Shown piece after piece: positions 49,136 to 57,943 of a DNA stretch of 64,000 bases. The notes under the pieces were generated by a model. The model saw only the letters and a list, made by a program, of their open reading frames with translations, had not been told where the DNA came from and searched no databases. A program made the position numbers and the translations under genes. Source of the stretch: an uncultured Geobacteraceae bacterium (GTDB lineage Bacteria; Desulfobacterota; Desulfuromonadia; Geobacterales; Pseudopelobacteraceae). Position 1 is the first letter of the stretch, and each line of letters starts with the position of its first letter. The stretch spans positions 62,001-126,000 of the forward strand of contig CAJAFV010000036.1 of the NCBI GenBank assembly GCA_903939115.1, given 5' to 3'.

Positions 49136-50057
49136 GCGTCCTACGCTTGCAGGTGATGGTTTTGGCGGCAGAGCTGTGTTCTTCCTTACCCGGGCGATAA
49201 CTAATATTCGTCAAAATGTTTTTGTTAATGTTGTTACTGTCGGAACAATCATGCTGGCGCTGCTGATTGTTTCTCTGTTTCTGCTTGTTTTTGTGAACCT
49301 TGAAAGTGCTGCGGAAAACTGGAGTGAACGGGTACAGGTAACCGTCTATTTTGACAAAGAGTTGACAGGGCAGGAGCAGTCTTCGCTTCGTGAAAAAATT
49401 TCAGCAATCTCCGGAGTGTCACGCGTCATCTATGTGTCGCGCGATGAAGCCCTTAAACGGTTCAAGGGGCGATTGCGCGGTCAGGAAACCCTTCTTGAAG
49501 GCGTTCGTTCTGAAGTACTTCCCACGTCATTTGAAATAGTTTTGAAGCGGGCGTATCGGGAAACAGTCTCTGTTGAAGGCTTTGTCACGAAGCTTAAGCA
49601 GATTCCCGGAATTACCGAGGTGCAATATGGCGAAGAGTGGGTACGGCGCTTCAATTCTTTCTTGAATTTTATGCGTCTTCTTGGAGCTCTGTTGGGTGGT
49701 TTTCTGGTGATTGCCGTAGTATTCATAGTTTCAAATACGATCAAGCTGACTATTTATTCCCGTCGTGATGAACTGGAAGTAATGTCTCTCGTTGGTGCGA
49801 CCCGCTTTTTTATTACGGCTCCGTTTCTTCTCGAAGGTCTTATTCAGGGCTTAGCCGGTTCCATACTCTCTCTTGCCCTGTTGTACGGTCTTTATGAAGG
49901 GTTTCTTCAGAATGCCGGCAGTTTTATTACGTTTAATCCTGCTGCTTCTGGTTTTAGTTTCCTCCCGGTAGAATACCTTTCCGGATTGCTGCTGGCAGGG
50001 GCGCTGCTCGGCTTTATCGGAAGCCTCACTTCTCTCAAACGTTTTATTAATGTGTAA
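49089..50057 (+). CDS. ftsX: Cell division protein FtsX
   Basis: A 322-residue FtsX with four membrane helices (about 43-65, 190-215, 240-260, 290-315) and the periplasmic loop between the first two, which binds EnvC: VQVTVYFDKELTGQEQSSL. C-terminal FtsX/MacB domain RRDELEVMSLVGATRFFI. Start TTG at 49089 has AAAGGGG 8 bases upstream; no in-frame ATG is at a better place. It lies 3 bp before envC. Confidence 0.93.
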   Translation: MNKWKKKQPEATRTSRRPTLAGDGFGGRAVFFLTRAITNIRQNVFVNVVTVGTIMLALLIVSLFLLVFVNLESAAENWSERVQVTVYFDKELTGQEQSSLREKISAISGVSRVIYVSRDEALKRFKGRLRGQETLLEGVRSEVLPTSFEIVLKRAYRETVSVEGFVTKLKQIPGITEVQYGEEWVRRFNSFLNFMRLLGALLGGFLVIAVVFIVSNTIKLTIYSRRDELEVMSLVGATRFFITAPFLLEGLIQGLAGSILSLALLYGLYEGFLQNAGSFITFNPAASGFSFLPVEYLSGLLLAGALLGFIGSLTSLKRFINV

Positions 50058-50060
50058 CTG

Positions 50061-51245
50061 ATGAAGCGGCTGTTTTGTATACTAGCACTCCTGTCGGTTG
50101 CTGTTTCTGCTGTCGCTGCGCAAAATGCCAAAGATGAATTAAGCGGTGTCAAACGAGATATTAAGGCGCAAAAACAGCTTATTACCAAGACAAAAAAGGT
50201 TGAAGCGGCCATCTCAACCGAACTTAAAGAGATTCTGCTTACCCTTGACCAGAAACAGTCTGACTTAAGTAAGCTCGGTCGTGATTTGCGTGGTGTCGAA
50301 TTAAGCCTCAACAGCACAGGGCGTGACATTCAAAGGGTGACCGAAGAAGCAAATCGTAAGAGGATTGAAATAGCGCACCGCTTGTCGTCATTATATAAAG
50401 CGGGAGAGCTGGGCGCTTTACGGATGTTTTTTTCAGCAGAATCATTTCCGCAGCTTGCGGAAAATATTCGCTACATGAAATCCATACTTGAAAATGACAA
50501 ACGAATTTTTGTTGAATACAACCTTAAAATCGATCAACTCAAAACTCTTAAATCTGATCTGGAGCGTGATGCGTTAAAAAAAGAGCGTATTATGACCGGT
50601 ATTGAACAGAAAAAACGTGAAATAGAAACTGAAAAAAGTAAAAAGGCCGCCTATCTTGGCAGGGTTCGCCAGGACCGTAAAAGCTACGAAAGTTCCTTGA
50701 AAGAGTTACAGGCAAACGCCTCCCGGTTGCAGGCAATGCTTACCCGGCTTGAAGCACTGAGCAGACGGAAGCTTTCCTCACGCCATGAGAAGCCGGGATC
50801 AAAACTGAAACCACTGGCAGATTTGCCAGTGGTGCCTGATCGTGGTTTTTCTTCGCAAAAGGGGCGGATGAATCTTCCTGTTCGTGGCGAGATTATTGAA
50901 TCATATGGGAAACACAAACATCCCGAGTTTAATTCTTATACTTTCAGTAAGGGGTTGTCGGTTTCTGCTTCGTCCGGAGCAGAAATAAAGGCAATATATG
51001 AAGGTACGGTTATTTTTTCCGATTATTTTAAAGGTTTTGGTAATATGATGGTTGTTGATCATGGGGGTGGGTATTTTAGCCTCTACGCCCACGCTTCGAG
51101 ATTGTCAAAAAAAGTAGGCGCCGAGGTTGCACGTCATGAAACGATCGGAGCCGTTGGTGATGTGGATTCAAACAAGGGGAGCATGCTCTATTTTGAAATA
51201 CGGCATCAGGGTAAGCCGGTTGACCCTGCTGAATGGGTACGGTGA
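50061..51245 (+). CDS. envC: EnvC-like murein hydrolase activator
   Basis: A 394-residue exported protein: signal peptide (about 1-20, ending AVAA), long coiled coil (about 25-250) and a C-terminal LytM/M23 domain. The LytM zinc ligands are mostly lost: the usual H-x3-D is replaced by FSKGLS, and the H-x-H motif reads YFEIRH, while YAHAS keeps one His. This degenerate state is typical of EnvC, which activates amidases rather than cutting peptidoglycan. It follows ftsEX, its known partner. Confidence 0.92.
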   Translation: MKRLFCILALLSVAVSAVAAQNAKDELSGVKRDIKAQKQLITKTKKVEAAISTELKEILLTLDQKQSDLSKLGRDLRGVELSLNSTGRDIQRVTEEANRKRIEIAHRLSSLYKAGELGALRMFFSAESFPQLAENIRYMKSILENDKRIFVEYNLKIDQLKTLKSDLERDALKKERIMTGIEQKKREIETEKSKKAAYLGRVRQDRKSYESSLKELQANASRLQAMLTRLEALSRRKLSSRHEKPGSKLKPLADLPVVPDRGFSSQKGRMNLPVRGEIIESYGKHKHPEFNSYTFSKGLSVSASSGAEIKAIYEGTVIFSDYFKGFGNMMVVDHGGGYFSLYAHASRLSKKVGAEVARHETIGAVGDVDSNKGSMLYFEIRHQGKPVDPAEWVR

Positions 51246-51283
51246 ATAATACGGGAAGCATCAAATATATTCGGAGGAAGAAA

Positions 51284-52657
51284 ATGAGTGTACCAGGAAG
51301 TAAAAAAACAAAAATTGTCGCAGGTTTCGTTGTAATTGTTTCATTTTTGACCGTTTTTATAATCAGCTCCCAGCGCCACAGTTCGGCAGAAGGAAAAGGG
51401 AGTGATTACGAATCAATCGAACTCTTCACCGATGTCATGTCTATTATTAAAAAAAGCTATGTCGAGGAAGTTGACACCAAGAAACTGGTCTATGGCGCTA
51501 TTAATGGCATGCTCTCTTCGCTCGACCCGCACAGTTCGTTCATGCCGCCAGATACCTATAAAGAGATGAAAATCGATACCAAGGGTGCTTTTGGCGGACT
51601 GGGTATCGAAATATCCATCAAAGACGGAGTGTTAACCGTCATATCACCAATAGAGGATACTCCTGCATTTAAAGCAGGAATCAAGTCCGGCGACATGATT
51701 CTCAAAATTGATGATAAATTCACCAAGGATTTAAATATCAATGATGCAGTCAAGCGTATGCGCGGAGTAAAGGGAACAAAGGTTATTCTGACCATTATGC
51801 GGGAAGGCTTCGATAAGCCAAAAGAATTTCCTCTTATCCGCGATATAATTCAAGTTAAGAGCGTTCGGTTCCATCTGTCTGATGGGGGGTATGGATACGT
51901 TCGCATCGCCCAGTTTCAGGAAAAAACCGATGAAGATTTGGCAAAAGCTCTTAAAGCCATGAAGGAGGAATACAAGGGCGAACTCAAAGGGCTGGTGCTT
52001 GATATGCGTAATGATCCGGGCGGTCTGCTTGACCAGGCAGTCAGGGTCTCCGATCATTTTGTACCGGAAGGGCAGATGATTGTGTATACCGAAGGTCGGG
52101 AAAAAGATTCTAAAATGCAGTTTACTGCCAAAAAGGGTGGTAAAGAGGCAAATTATCCGATTGTCGTATTAATTAATGGTGGCAGCGCCAGCGCGTCAGA
52201 AATTGTAGCCGGAGCCTTGCAAGATCACAAGCGGGCCATTATTCTGGGAACCCAGAGCTTTGGTAAAGGTTCGGTACAGACCATTATACCGATGTCGGAT
52301 GATTCCGGTCTCCGTTTGACGACTGCCCGCTACTACACCCCCAAAGGCCGTTCGATACAAGCCAAAGGCATAACGCCTGATATTGTTGTTGAAGCGGTAG
52401 AGCTCCCTAAAGCGACCGGCAAAAAAGATACCCTGCATCTGCGCGAAAAAGATCTTGAGAACCATTTTGAAACTGAAGATAAGTCAGGAAGTGGTGAAGC
52501 TAAAAAGGACGAGAAAAAGAGTGACAAGAAGGATGATAAAGCTGAAAAAGTCCCGACCAGTTTGGAAGACAATCTGAAAAATGATTATCAGGTGTTGAGA
52601 GCTCTCGATCTGCTGAAAGGGTGGGAGTTGATCAAGTCGATGGGTAACGAAAAGTAA
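51284..52657 (+). CDS. ctpA: Carboxy-terminal processing protease
   Basis: A 457-residue S41 protease: signal anchor (about 10-28), PDZ domain about 95-165 (GIEISIKDGVLTVISPIEDTPAF), then the catalytic core with Ser near residue 303 (NGGSASASEI) and Lys near 328 (FGKGSVQ). The C-terminus has a Lys/Asp/Glu-rich insert (KKDEKKSDKKDDKAEK). It trims periplasmic proteins, often lipoproteins or peptidoglycan enzymes. The ATG at 51284 follows CGGAGGAAG. envC-ctpA linkage is common. Confidence 0.94.
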   Translation: MSVPGSKKTKIVAGFVVIVSFLTVFIISSQRHSSAEGKGSDYESIELFTDVMSIIKKSYVEEVDTKKLVYGAINGMLSSLDPHSSFMPPDTYKEMKIDTKGAFGGLGIEISIKDGVLTVISPIEDTPAFKAGIKSGDMILKIDDKFTKDLNINDAVKRMRGVKGTKVILTIMREGFDKPKEFPLIRDIIQVKSVRFHLSDGGYGYVRIAQFQEKTDEDLAKALKAMKEEYKGELKGLVLDMRNDPGGLLDQAVRVSDHFVPEGQMIVYTEGREKDSKMQFTAKKGGKEANYPIVVLINGGSASASEIVAGALQDHKRAIILGTQSFGKGSVQTIIPMSDDSGLRLTTARYYTPKGRSIQAKGITPDIVVEAVELPKATGKKDTLHLREKDLENHFETEDKSGSGEAKKDEKKSDKKDDKAEKVPTSLEDNLKNDYQVLRALDLLKGWELIKSMGNEK

Positions 52658-52687
52658 CGATTGTAGAAGCGGAGGAATAATTGCACC

Positions 52688-54034
52688 ATGAATAGACTGC
52701 GCTTTATTGTTTCAATACTGCTGCTCGGATTGGTTGTCGTCTCCGATTTTGGAGAGGCGGCAACCATCACTATTGTTCCGGCCGGAGCGGCATCATATTC
52801 AATTACCGCTACTGATTTGCAAGAATCTGCAGGAATTGAGCTGTCGATTGTATATGACAAGGATGCCCTTGAAAATCCAACGGTGAAGTATGGGGCGATG
52901 ACCGCAGGTGCCTTGCCGGCCAGCAATATTTCTGTGCCGGGTTCAGTCAGGATTGTTTTTATAACCACCGGCGTGATTAAAGGGTCTGGAGAACTTGCTT
53001 CGATTGCGTTTACCAGCAAGGGTAAACCACAAGCGTGGCAACCGACATTCAGTTCACCACCAGGCGTGATTGATGCCAAGGGTTCACCGCTTGCGGTTCA
53101 GTCTGTGGCGACCGCTTGGCCATATCTCACCGAAGCAAATAGCGAAGCGACTACTGTTAAAAGCAGTTCTGATTCCAGTAGCGGCGGCATGGTAACCGCT
53201 CTCCCGACAGCTACTTCTGTCACAACTCAATCAGGAATGTCAGTTGTCTCAAATATGACACTTCCACTCTCTGGCGATCAAGTTGCACCGGTTCGCGATA
53301 CCGTCCGCAAGGATGCACTGCGGGAAGAGCCGGAAAATAAGAATATTCCAGCCGAGTCTATTGTTGTCAGCAGAGACAGCAGCTCTTCGCAGAGTGATGA
53401 GGTCACTGCCGTTACAGTTAAAGCCCCAGGTGTTCGCTCAACAACAGCACTGAAATCACTCCGAAGCGTTCCGGAACAGTTCCATGCATACAAAGACATT
53501 CGGACCATAGCACGTCTATCGAGCCTGTTTGAAAGGAAGGCTTTAGCTGCCGCAGGAATCGTTCAGACACCCGATATTGTTGTTACGGACGGGGAGTCTC
53601 TTGTAACCGTCGCTATTGAATTAACCAATGAAACGGACACTCCCAGTTTTTCGCTCAAAGGGGCAAATTTGAAGTCGATCAGGCAGATGTCTGACAATAA
53701 ATGGGAGCTTGATGCATTGCCGCAGAAGGATAGATCAGACGTGCGTCTCTCCATTATCCTGGGGGATGAACGTACTGAAATCTCACTTGTGGCTGTTCCA
53801 CCGATCAATCAAACGGGAGCTCTGTTACTTTCTCTCTCTGACGCAGCGTTGGATGATCAGCTTGCAAAACCTCTTACAAATAACAACCCGGCGTATGATA
53901 TGAATTCCGACGGTAAACAGGATTACCTTGATGATTATATTCTTGTTGCCCACTGGCTGCTGAAACAGAAGCTCAGCGTAAAAAAAGAAGATAAAACCCC
54001 GCAGCTGCCGGTAAAAAATGGCAGTTCCAGGTAA
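52688..54034 (+). CDS. Exported protein with cohesin-like N-terminus and dockerin-like C-terminus
   Basis: A 448-residue protein with a signal peptide (about 1-24, ending GEA). Residues about 25-140 resemble a cohesin-type beta-sandwich (IELSIVYDKDALENPTVKYG; ASIAFTSKGKPQ). The middle (150-285) is Ser/Thr-rich and low complexity; 285-390 is a possible second beta domain (VTVAIELTNETDTPSFSL). Near 403-428 lies YDMNSDGKQDYLDDYILVAH, a calcium-loop pattern D404-x-N406-x-D408-G-x2-D412-x2-D415 as in one half of a dockerin. Function unknown. It overlaps the YibQ-type gene by 17 bases and follows ctpA by 30 bp. Confidence 0.65.
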   Translation: MNRLRFIVSILLLGLVVVSDFGEAATITIVPAGAASYSITATDLQESAGIELSIVYDKDALENPTVKYGAMTAGALPASNISVPGSVRIVFITTGVIKGSGELASIAFTSKGKPQAWQPTFSSPPGVIDAKGSPLAVQSVATAWPYLTEANSEATTVKSSSDSSSGGMVTALPTATSVTTQSGMSVVSNMTLPLSGDQVAPVRDTVRKDALREEPENKNIPAESIVVSRDSSSSQSDEVTAVTVKAPGVRSTTALKSLRSVPEQFHAYKDIRTIARLSSLFERKALAAAGIVQTPDIVVTDGESLVTVAIELTNETDTPSFSLKGANLKSIRQMSDNKWELDALPQKDRSDVRLSIILGDERTEISLVAVPPINQTGALLLSLSDAALDDQLAKPLTNNNPAYDMNSDGKQDYLDDYILVAHWLLKQKLSVKKEDKTPQLPVKNGSSR

Positions 54035-54992
54035 AATTAAATTTTCTAAAAAGTCGTCCGGCTCTCGCATCGCAGCCCTGATCATCCTGATTCTGGTGCT
54101 AACCGCAATTTCCGGTTATTTTCTCTTTTCGACGTCCGGAAAACATCCTACCCCTCCTCAGAAGGCTGAAACATCTCACGTTACACCGATTGCTCCCCGT
54201 TCCACCGTTCCGCCGGGTGTTGTACCGCAGCCACCTGATGCCACCCCGCAGCCACACAAAAAACAGAGCAGTTATCCGCCGACTATAGTTATTCCTGATG
54301 TTGATACATCCGGAGCTGATGTGAGTGGTTCCGGGCGTTTGGCCATTATTATTGACGATATGGGTAACAGCATATCGGAGGCCCGCACTCTGAGCTCGAT
54401 CAATGTGCCACTGACGTTTTCGATTATTCCGGGTCAGCGGGCCGCCTCCGAAGTTGCGGCATATGCAGCCGCACACAGGATCGAAACGATGATCCATGTT
54501 CCGATGCAGTCAAAGGGATGGCCGGCGCTGCGTTTGGAAGGGAATGGTCTGCTAGTGGCTATGAATGAGGACGAGATTCAGGAGCGGATGTCAGATTTTG
54601 TTCTCCAATTTCCCGGAGCGGTCGGAGTTAATAATCACATGGGTTCTGAATTTACCGAGCATGAAGATAAAATGGTTTCCGTGCTGCAGATACTGAAAAA
54701 AAACAACCTGTTTTTTATTGACAGCGTGACGTCTTCGCAAAGTGTAGGAGTGCATGCGGCACAGGGATTGGGGGTCAGGTCAGCACGGCGGCATGTGTTT
54801 CTAGATAACGAACAGAATCGAAGCTACATTATTGGCCAACTTAATCAGGCCGTCAGGTTGGCCAAAAAAAACGGCTCAGCCATAGCTATCTGCCACCCGC
54901 ACCCGGCAACCATTTCAGCCCTTGCTGCGGCACTGCCTGGACTTGCCGGTCGCGGTGTTACCCTGGTTCCTGCTTCTCAGATGGTCAGATAA
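54018..54992 (+). CDS. Divergent polysaccharide deacetylase family protein (YibQ-like)
   Basis: A 324-residue protein with an N-terminal membrane helix (about 12-35), a Pro-rich linker, and a divergent deacetylase domain from about 105: RLAIIIDDMGNSISEA (Asp pair), NNHMGSEFTEHEDKM (His), FFIDSVTSSQSVG and AICHPHPATI (His). These are the family's metal-binding positions. YibQ genes often stand beside envC and ctpA, as here, and the family is thought to act on periplasmic polysaccharide; the substrate is not known. Start overlaps the previous gene. Confidence 0.85.
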   Translation: MAVPGKIKFSKKSSGSRIAALIILILVLTAISGYFLFSTSGKHPTPPQKAETSHVTPIAPRSTVPPGVVPQPPDATPQPHKKQSSYPPTIVIPDVDTSGADVSGSGRLAIIIDDMGNSISEARTLSSINVPLTFSIIPGQRAASEVAAYAAAHRIETMIHVPMQSKGWPALRLEGNGLLVAMNEDEIQERMSDFVLQFPGAVGVNNHMGSEFTEHEDKMVSVLQILKKNNLFFIDSVTSSQSVGVHAAQGLGVRSARRHVFLDNEQNRSYIIGQLNQAVRLAKKNGSAIAICHPHPATISALAAALPGLAGRGVTLVPASQMVR

Positions 54993-55001
54993 CAGCGTCG
55001 T

Positions 55002-56402
55002 CTAAAATGTCAGTATTGCTTCTGACAGCAGTTTCTGCAAGCGGTGGACGGACCTGTATGAATCTTCGTGCAGTACCGCCTCAGGATTTACCGGATCCAC
55101 GGGATAGACAGCCAGCCAGCTCTCCTGCCGCAGGGCACCTTCAAACCCAGCCAACGCCTCATTGAGCAGCAGATATAACCGGTCATGAATACCATTGAAT
55201 TCACCGGCCTCAAAGCCGGGCATGTCAACATTCTTCTGGAGCAGTTGCTCGCCGTTCATACTGAACTGCCGATAATCCAGTCGACTCTCTTCAGAGCTTA
55301 TACGCGGAAGCAGAAGTGACACGGATCTCGCGGCTTTTTCGGCAACAAGTGCCTTGGCTGCATCAAAGGACGGATCCTGTTCCTGAAGCCCGTAGAGTGC
55401 TGAACAGAGCATTTTGCTGACACAGTATCCGTGCAGAAAGCCTCGTGCGGCACGATCTGATGTTTCAAAATAGAAACTTCGATCGTCGGAATGATCTGCC
55501 AGAAGCGCACCGCAGATAAGACAGCGCTCGGCCAGGCCCTCTAGTCGAGCGAGATACGATTCCTTCTTGTGCGCTTCTTTTTCAAGGAGCCACGTGTGAT
55601 AGAGGCACGCTCTGGTCTCCTTGGTGGCGTCGAAACTTCTGAGAATATCCCGGGATATTTCCATGAACTGACTGTGAACTTCGGTGCCGCGAGCGTGGGT
55701 CAGGATGGGATATATTTTGCCATCAGGGTTGGTGTTCAGGCTTTCGACTTTCGGACTTTTTGAAATATATGTATCCAGGCACCGGTAGCCGCGATTGACT
55801 GCGATAGCACGCAGCAGCGTCTTCTGATCTTTGAAAATCCCATCAAACTTGATGCGAGAGTCGATCAGGCAGGGGATCAGGGCAAGTGATTTTTTATCGA
55901 TGCCGCGCTGGTCGAACAGTGCGAAGATATTCTTACAATTTTCAAGGCTGGGGAGGTCTTTAACCGGAATCAGAACCCGGTCGGCGGCATACAGGGCGTT
56001 TTGGGTCAATATATTAAGATCAGGCCGTGTATCTATAATAACGATGCCTGAAATACCGGATTCAGCCAACATTCGAGTCAGGGACATAGGCCCTTTGAAC
56101 CGTTCATGGATATCACCGAGTTCGGTGGAAGATCGTATATATCCAACTCCATACTGGCCTGTTTGCACAACTTCGCGGGCCTTTGCACCCATTAAAAGCT
56201 CATGAACGTCAGGAACGCCTTCTTCCCGTTTTTGCAGTTCAAACATTTTGTCAATGGTGAAATGGTTGTCAAAAGAGAAGAGAGTTACCGGCAGATCTTC
56301 GCGCATGGCCTTCAGATATATGGCTAGATTGGTGGCAAGAGTTGTCTTGCCGACGCCACCCTTTTCAGAAGATATTGTTATGGTATAAGGATAAGAATGC
56401 AT
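55002..56402 (-). CDS. Orphan ParA/MinD-type ATPase with C-terminal cysteine-containing extension
   Basis: A 466-residue protein. Residues 1-260 are a ParA-type ATPase: deviant Walker A SEKGGVGKTTLA (12-23), Walker B VIIDTRPDLN with Asp124. After about 265 comes a 200-residue extension not typical of ParA. It contains C294-LI-C297 and H324-GY-C327, a possible zinc site, then a helical region. No parB is near and the gene is alone on the minus strand, converging with the YibQ-type gene. It may position a cellular cargo instead of DNA. Start ATG 56402 chosen; a GTG at 56417 would add five residues. Confidence 0.78.
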   Translation of the reverse strand: MHSYPYTITISSEKGGVGKTTLATNLAIYLKAMREDLPVTLFSFDNHFTIDKMFELQKREEGVPDVHELLMGAKAREVVQTGQYGVGYIRSSTELGDIHERFKGPMSLTRMLAESGISGIVIIDTRPDLNILTQNALYAADRVLIPVKDLPSLENCKNIFALFDQRGIDKKSLALIPCLIDSRIKFDGIFKDQKTLLRAIAVNRGYRCLDTYISKSPKVESLNTNPDGKIYPILTHARGTEVHSQFMEISRDILRSFDATKETRACLYHTWLLEKEAHKKESYLARLEGLAERCLICGALLADHSDDRSFYFETSDRAARGFLHGYCVSKMLCSALYGLQEQDPSFDAAKALVAEKAARSVSLLLPRISSEESRLDYRQFSMNGEQLLQKNVDMPGFEAGEFNGIHDRLYLLLNEALAGFEGALRQESWLAVYPVDPVNPEAVLHEDSYRSVHRLQKLLSEAILTF

Positions 56403-56564
56403 TAAAAAAAGTACCACCGTAATAGATTAGTTGACTGCAGCTGATGTGAGCCGGGCGATGATACTAGACAATTTGTACTGGCTGGTCAACCGTTTGCTTG
56501 CATACTGATGTATCTCGGTTATACTTGCCGGCGTAATGTCCATTGAACAGGGAGAAACATATAC

Positions 56565-57758
56565 ATGCGCCTGACCCCCGCCACCGAGCTGGAATATCGC
56601 TGCAGTAAACTCCAGGAATACATGGCGTCCGAATCACTTGACGCCGTAATTATAATACAAAATGCGGATCTGTTTTATTTTACCGGTACTGTTCAGAGCG
56701 GGAATCTGTACGTTCCTGCGTCAGGTCAACCTCTGTACATGGTGCGCAAAGACGCCGGGCGCGCCCGAATGGAATCTGGACTTAAGGAAGTTATCCCCTT
56801 TACTTCATTGAAGGATATACCAAACATTCTGGCGGATTTTGGATATTCTGAACCGAAACGTATCGGACTGGAACTTGATGTTCTGCCGGCTAATTTTTTC
56901 GAACGGTATCGAACGCTCTATCCGGGGGCTTTTTTCTCTGACGCAACCCCTCTTATCCGCAAAGTGAGGATGATAAAATCTCATTACGAGATTCATCTTA
57001 TGAAGGATGCCGCCGACCAGGTCGATCAGGCGTATCGTCGTGCCCGTGAAGTCATTGCAGTCGGTATGACGGATCTCGATGTCGCCGCCGAGCTTGAATA
57101 CACGCTCCGCAAAGCCGGTCACCAGGGGCTGATACGTATGCGCGGCTTTAATTCTGATATCTGCTACGGTCAGATATTTTCCGGCAGTGACAGCGCCGTG
57201 CCGGCATATACGGATACTCCGCTTGGCGGGTTGGGTCTTAATCCTTCTTTTGGTCAAGGCGTCGGGCTGAAGCGTATTGAGGCGAATGAACCGGTAATTG
57301 TTGATTTGGCCGGATGTGCAGACGGCTATCTGTGCGATCAAACCAGGGTATTTTCAGTCGGGGCGCCGTCAGACCGGATGCGGAGAGCCTACGATGATAT
57401 GCTGAAAATCCAGTCACTGATGGTTGATGTAACCAAAGTCGGCCTGAGTTGGGGGGAACTGTATGCTGCCTGCCTCAGATGCGCTGTTGACATGGGATAC
57501 GTTGACAGCTTCATGGGTGCAAAGGGGTCGCAGGTCTCATTTATCGGCCATGGACTTGGGGTGGAGATCGACGAATATCCCTTTATTGCCAGAGGCTTTG
57601 ATCAGATGACGATGGAAGTTGGCATGGCGTTCGCGTTTGAACCGAAGGCCGTCTTTCCTGGAGAAGGCGCAATAGGTATTGAAAACACCTTTTATCTGAG
57701 TAATGAAGGGCTTAAGCGCCTTACTTACTCCAGTGATGAATTGGTTATTTTAAGTTAA
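56565..57758 (+). CDS. M24 family metallopeptidase (Xaa-Pro aminopeptidase-like)
   Basis: A 397-residue creatinase-fold peptidase. N-terminal domain to about 140, catalytic domain with metal ligands IVDLAGCADGYLCDQTR (two Asp), FIGHGLGVEIDEYP (His), FAFEPKAVFPGEG (Glu) and GIENTFYL (Glu). It is a second such gene in the window; the two proteins differ strongly, so they are not a recent duplicate. The context, between an orphan ParA and citrate synthase, gives no clue to its substrate. Confidence 0.88.
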   Translation: MRLTPATELEYRCSKLQEYMASESLDAVIIIQNADLFYFTGTVQSGNLYVPASGQPLYMVRKDAGRARMESGLKEVIPFTSLKDIPNILADFGYSEPKRIGLELDVLPANFFERYRTLYPGAFFSDATPLIRKVRMIKSHYEIHLMKDAADQVDQAYRRAREVIAVGMTDLDVAAELEYTLRKAGHQGLIRMRGFNSDICYGQIFSGSDSAVPAYTDTPLGGLGLNPSFGQGVGLKRIEANEPVIVDLAGCADGYLCDQTRVFSVGAPSDRMRRAYDDMLKIQSLMVDVTKVGLSWGELYAACLRCAVDMGYVDSFMGAKGSQVSFIGHGLGVEIDEYPFIARGFDQMTMEVGMAFAFEPKAVFPGEGAIGIENTFYLSNEGLKRLTYSSDELVILS

Positions 57759-57779
57759 TTTCAGACGGTAAAATTTTTG

Positions 57780-57836
57780 TTGCATTTTCCGTATACGGTC
57801 GAGTATAACAGCAACAGAAATTGTATACAGTATGCC
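57780..57836 (+). promoter_or_regulatory. gltA promoter with two GTATAC-centred operator-like sites
   Basis: TTGCAT (57780-57785) and TATAAC (57804-57809) are 18 bases apart. Inside the spacer is the palindrome CCGTATACGG (57789-57798), and just after the -10 box lies TTGTATACAGTATGCC (57821-57836), which shares TTGTATAC-x-GTAT with the palindrome at the icd promoter. The arrangement suits repression. Confidence 0.55.
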
Positions 57837-57943
57837 GAAAAAGAGTCCCGTTTCTCCCCCAAAGCATTGATGGACAGTTGTTAGGAAGCCGAAATAGCTT
57901 TTTATCCGGGTTTAACCCACACCACGAAAAGGAGAGCAAAACA

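Noticed and set aside
52688-54034. Full dockerin (two calcium loops) in the cohesin-like protein
   Set aside because: Only one loop of the dockerin pattern is present, so I describe it as dockerin-like rather than a dockerin.
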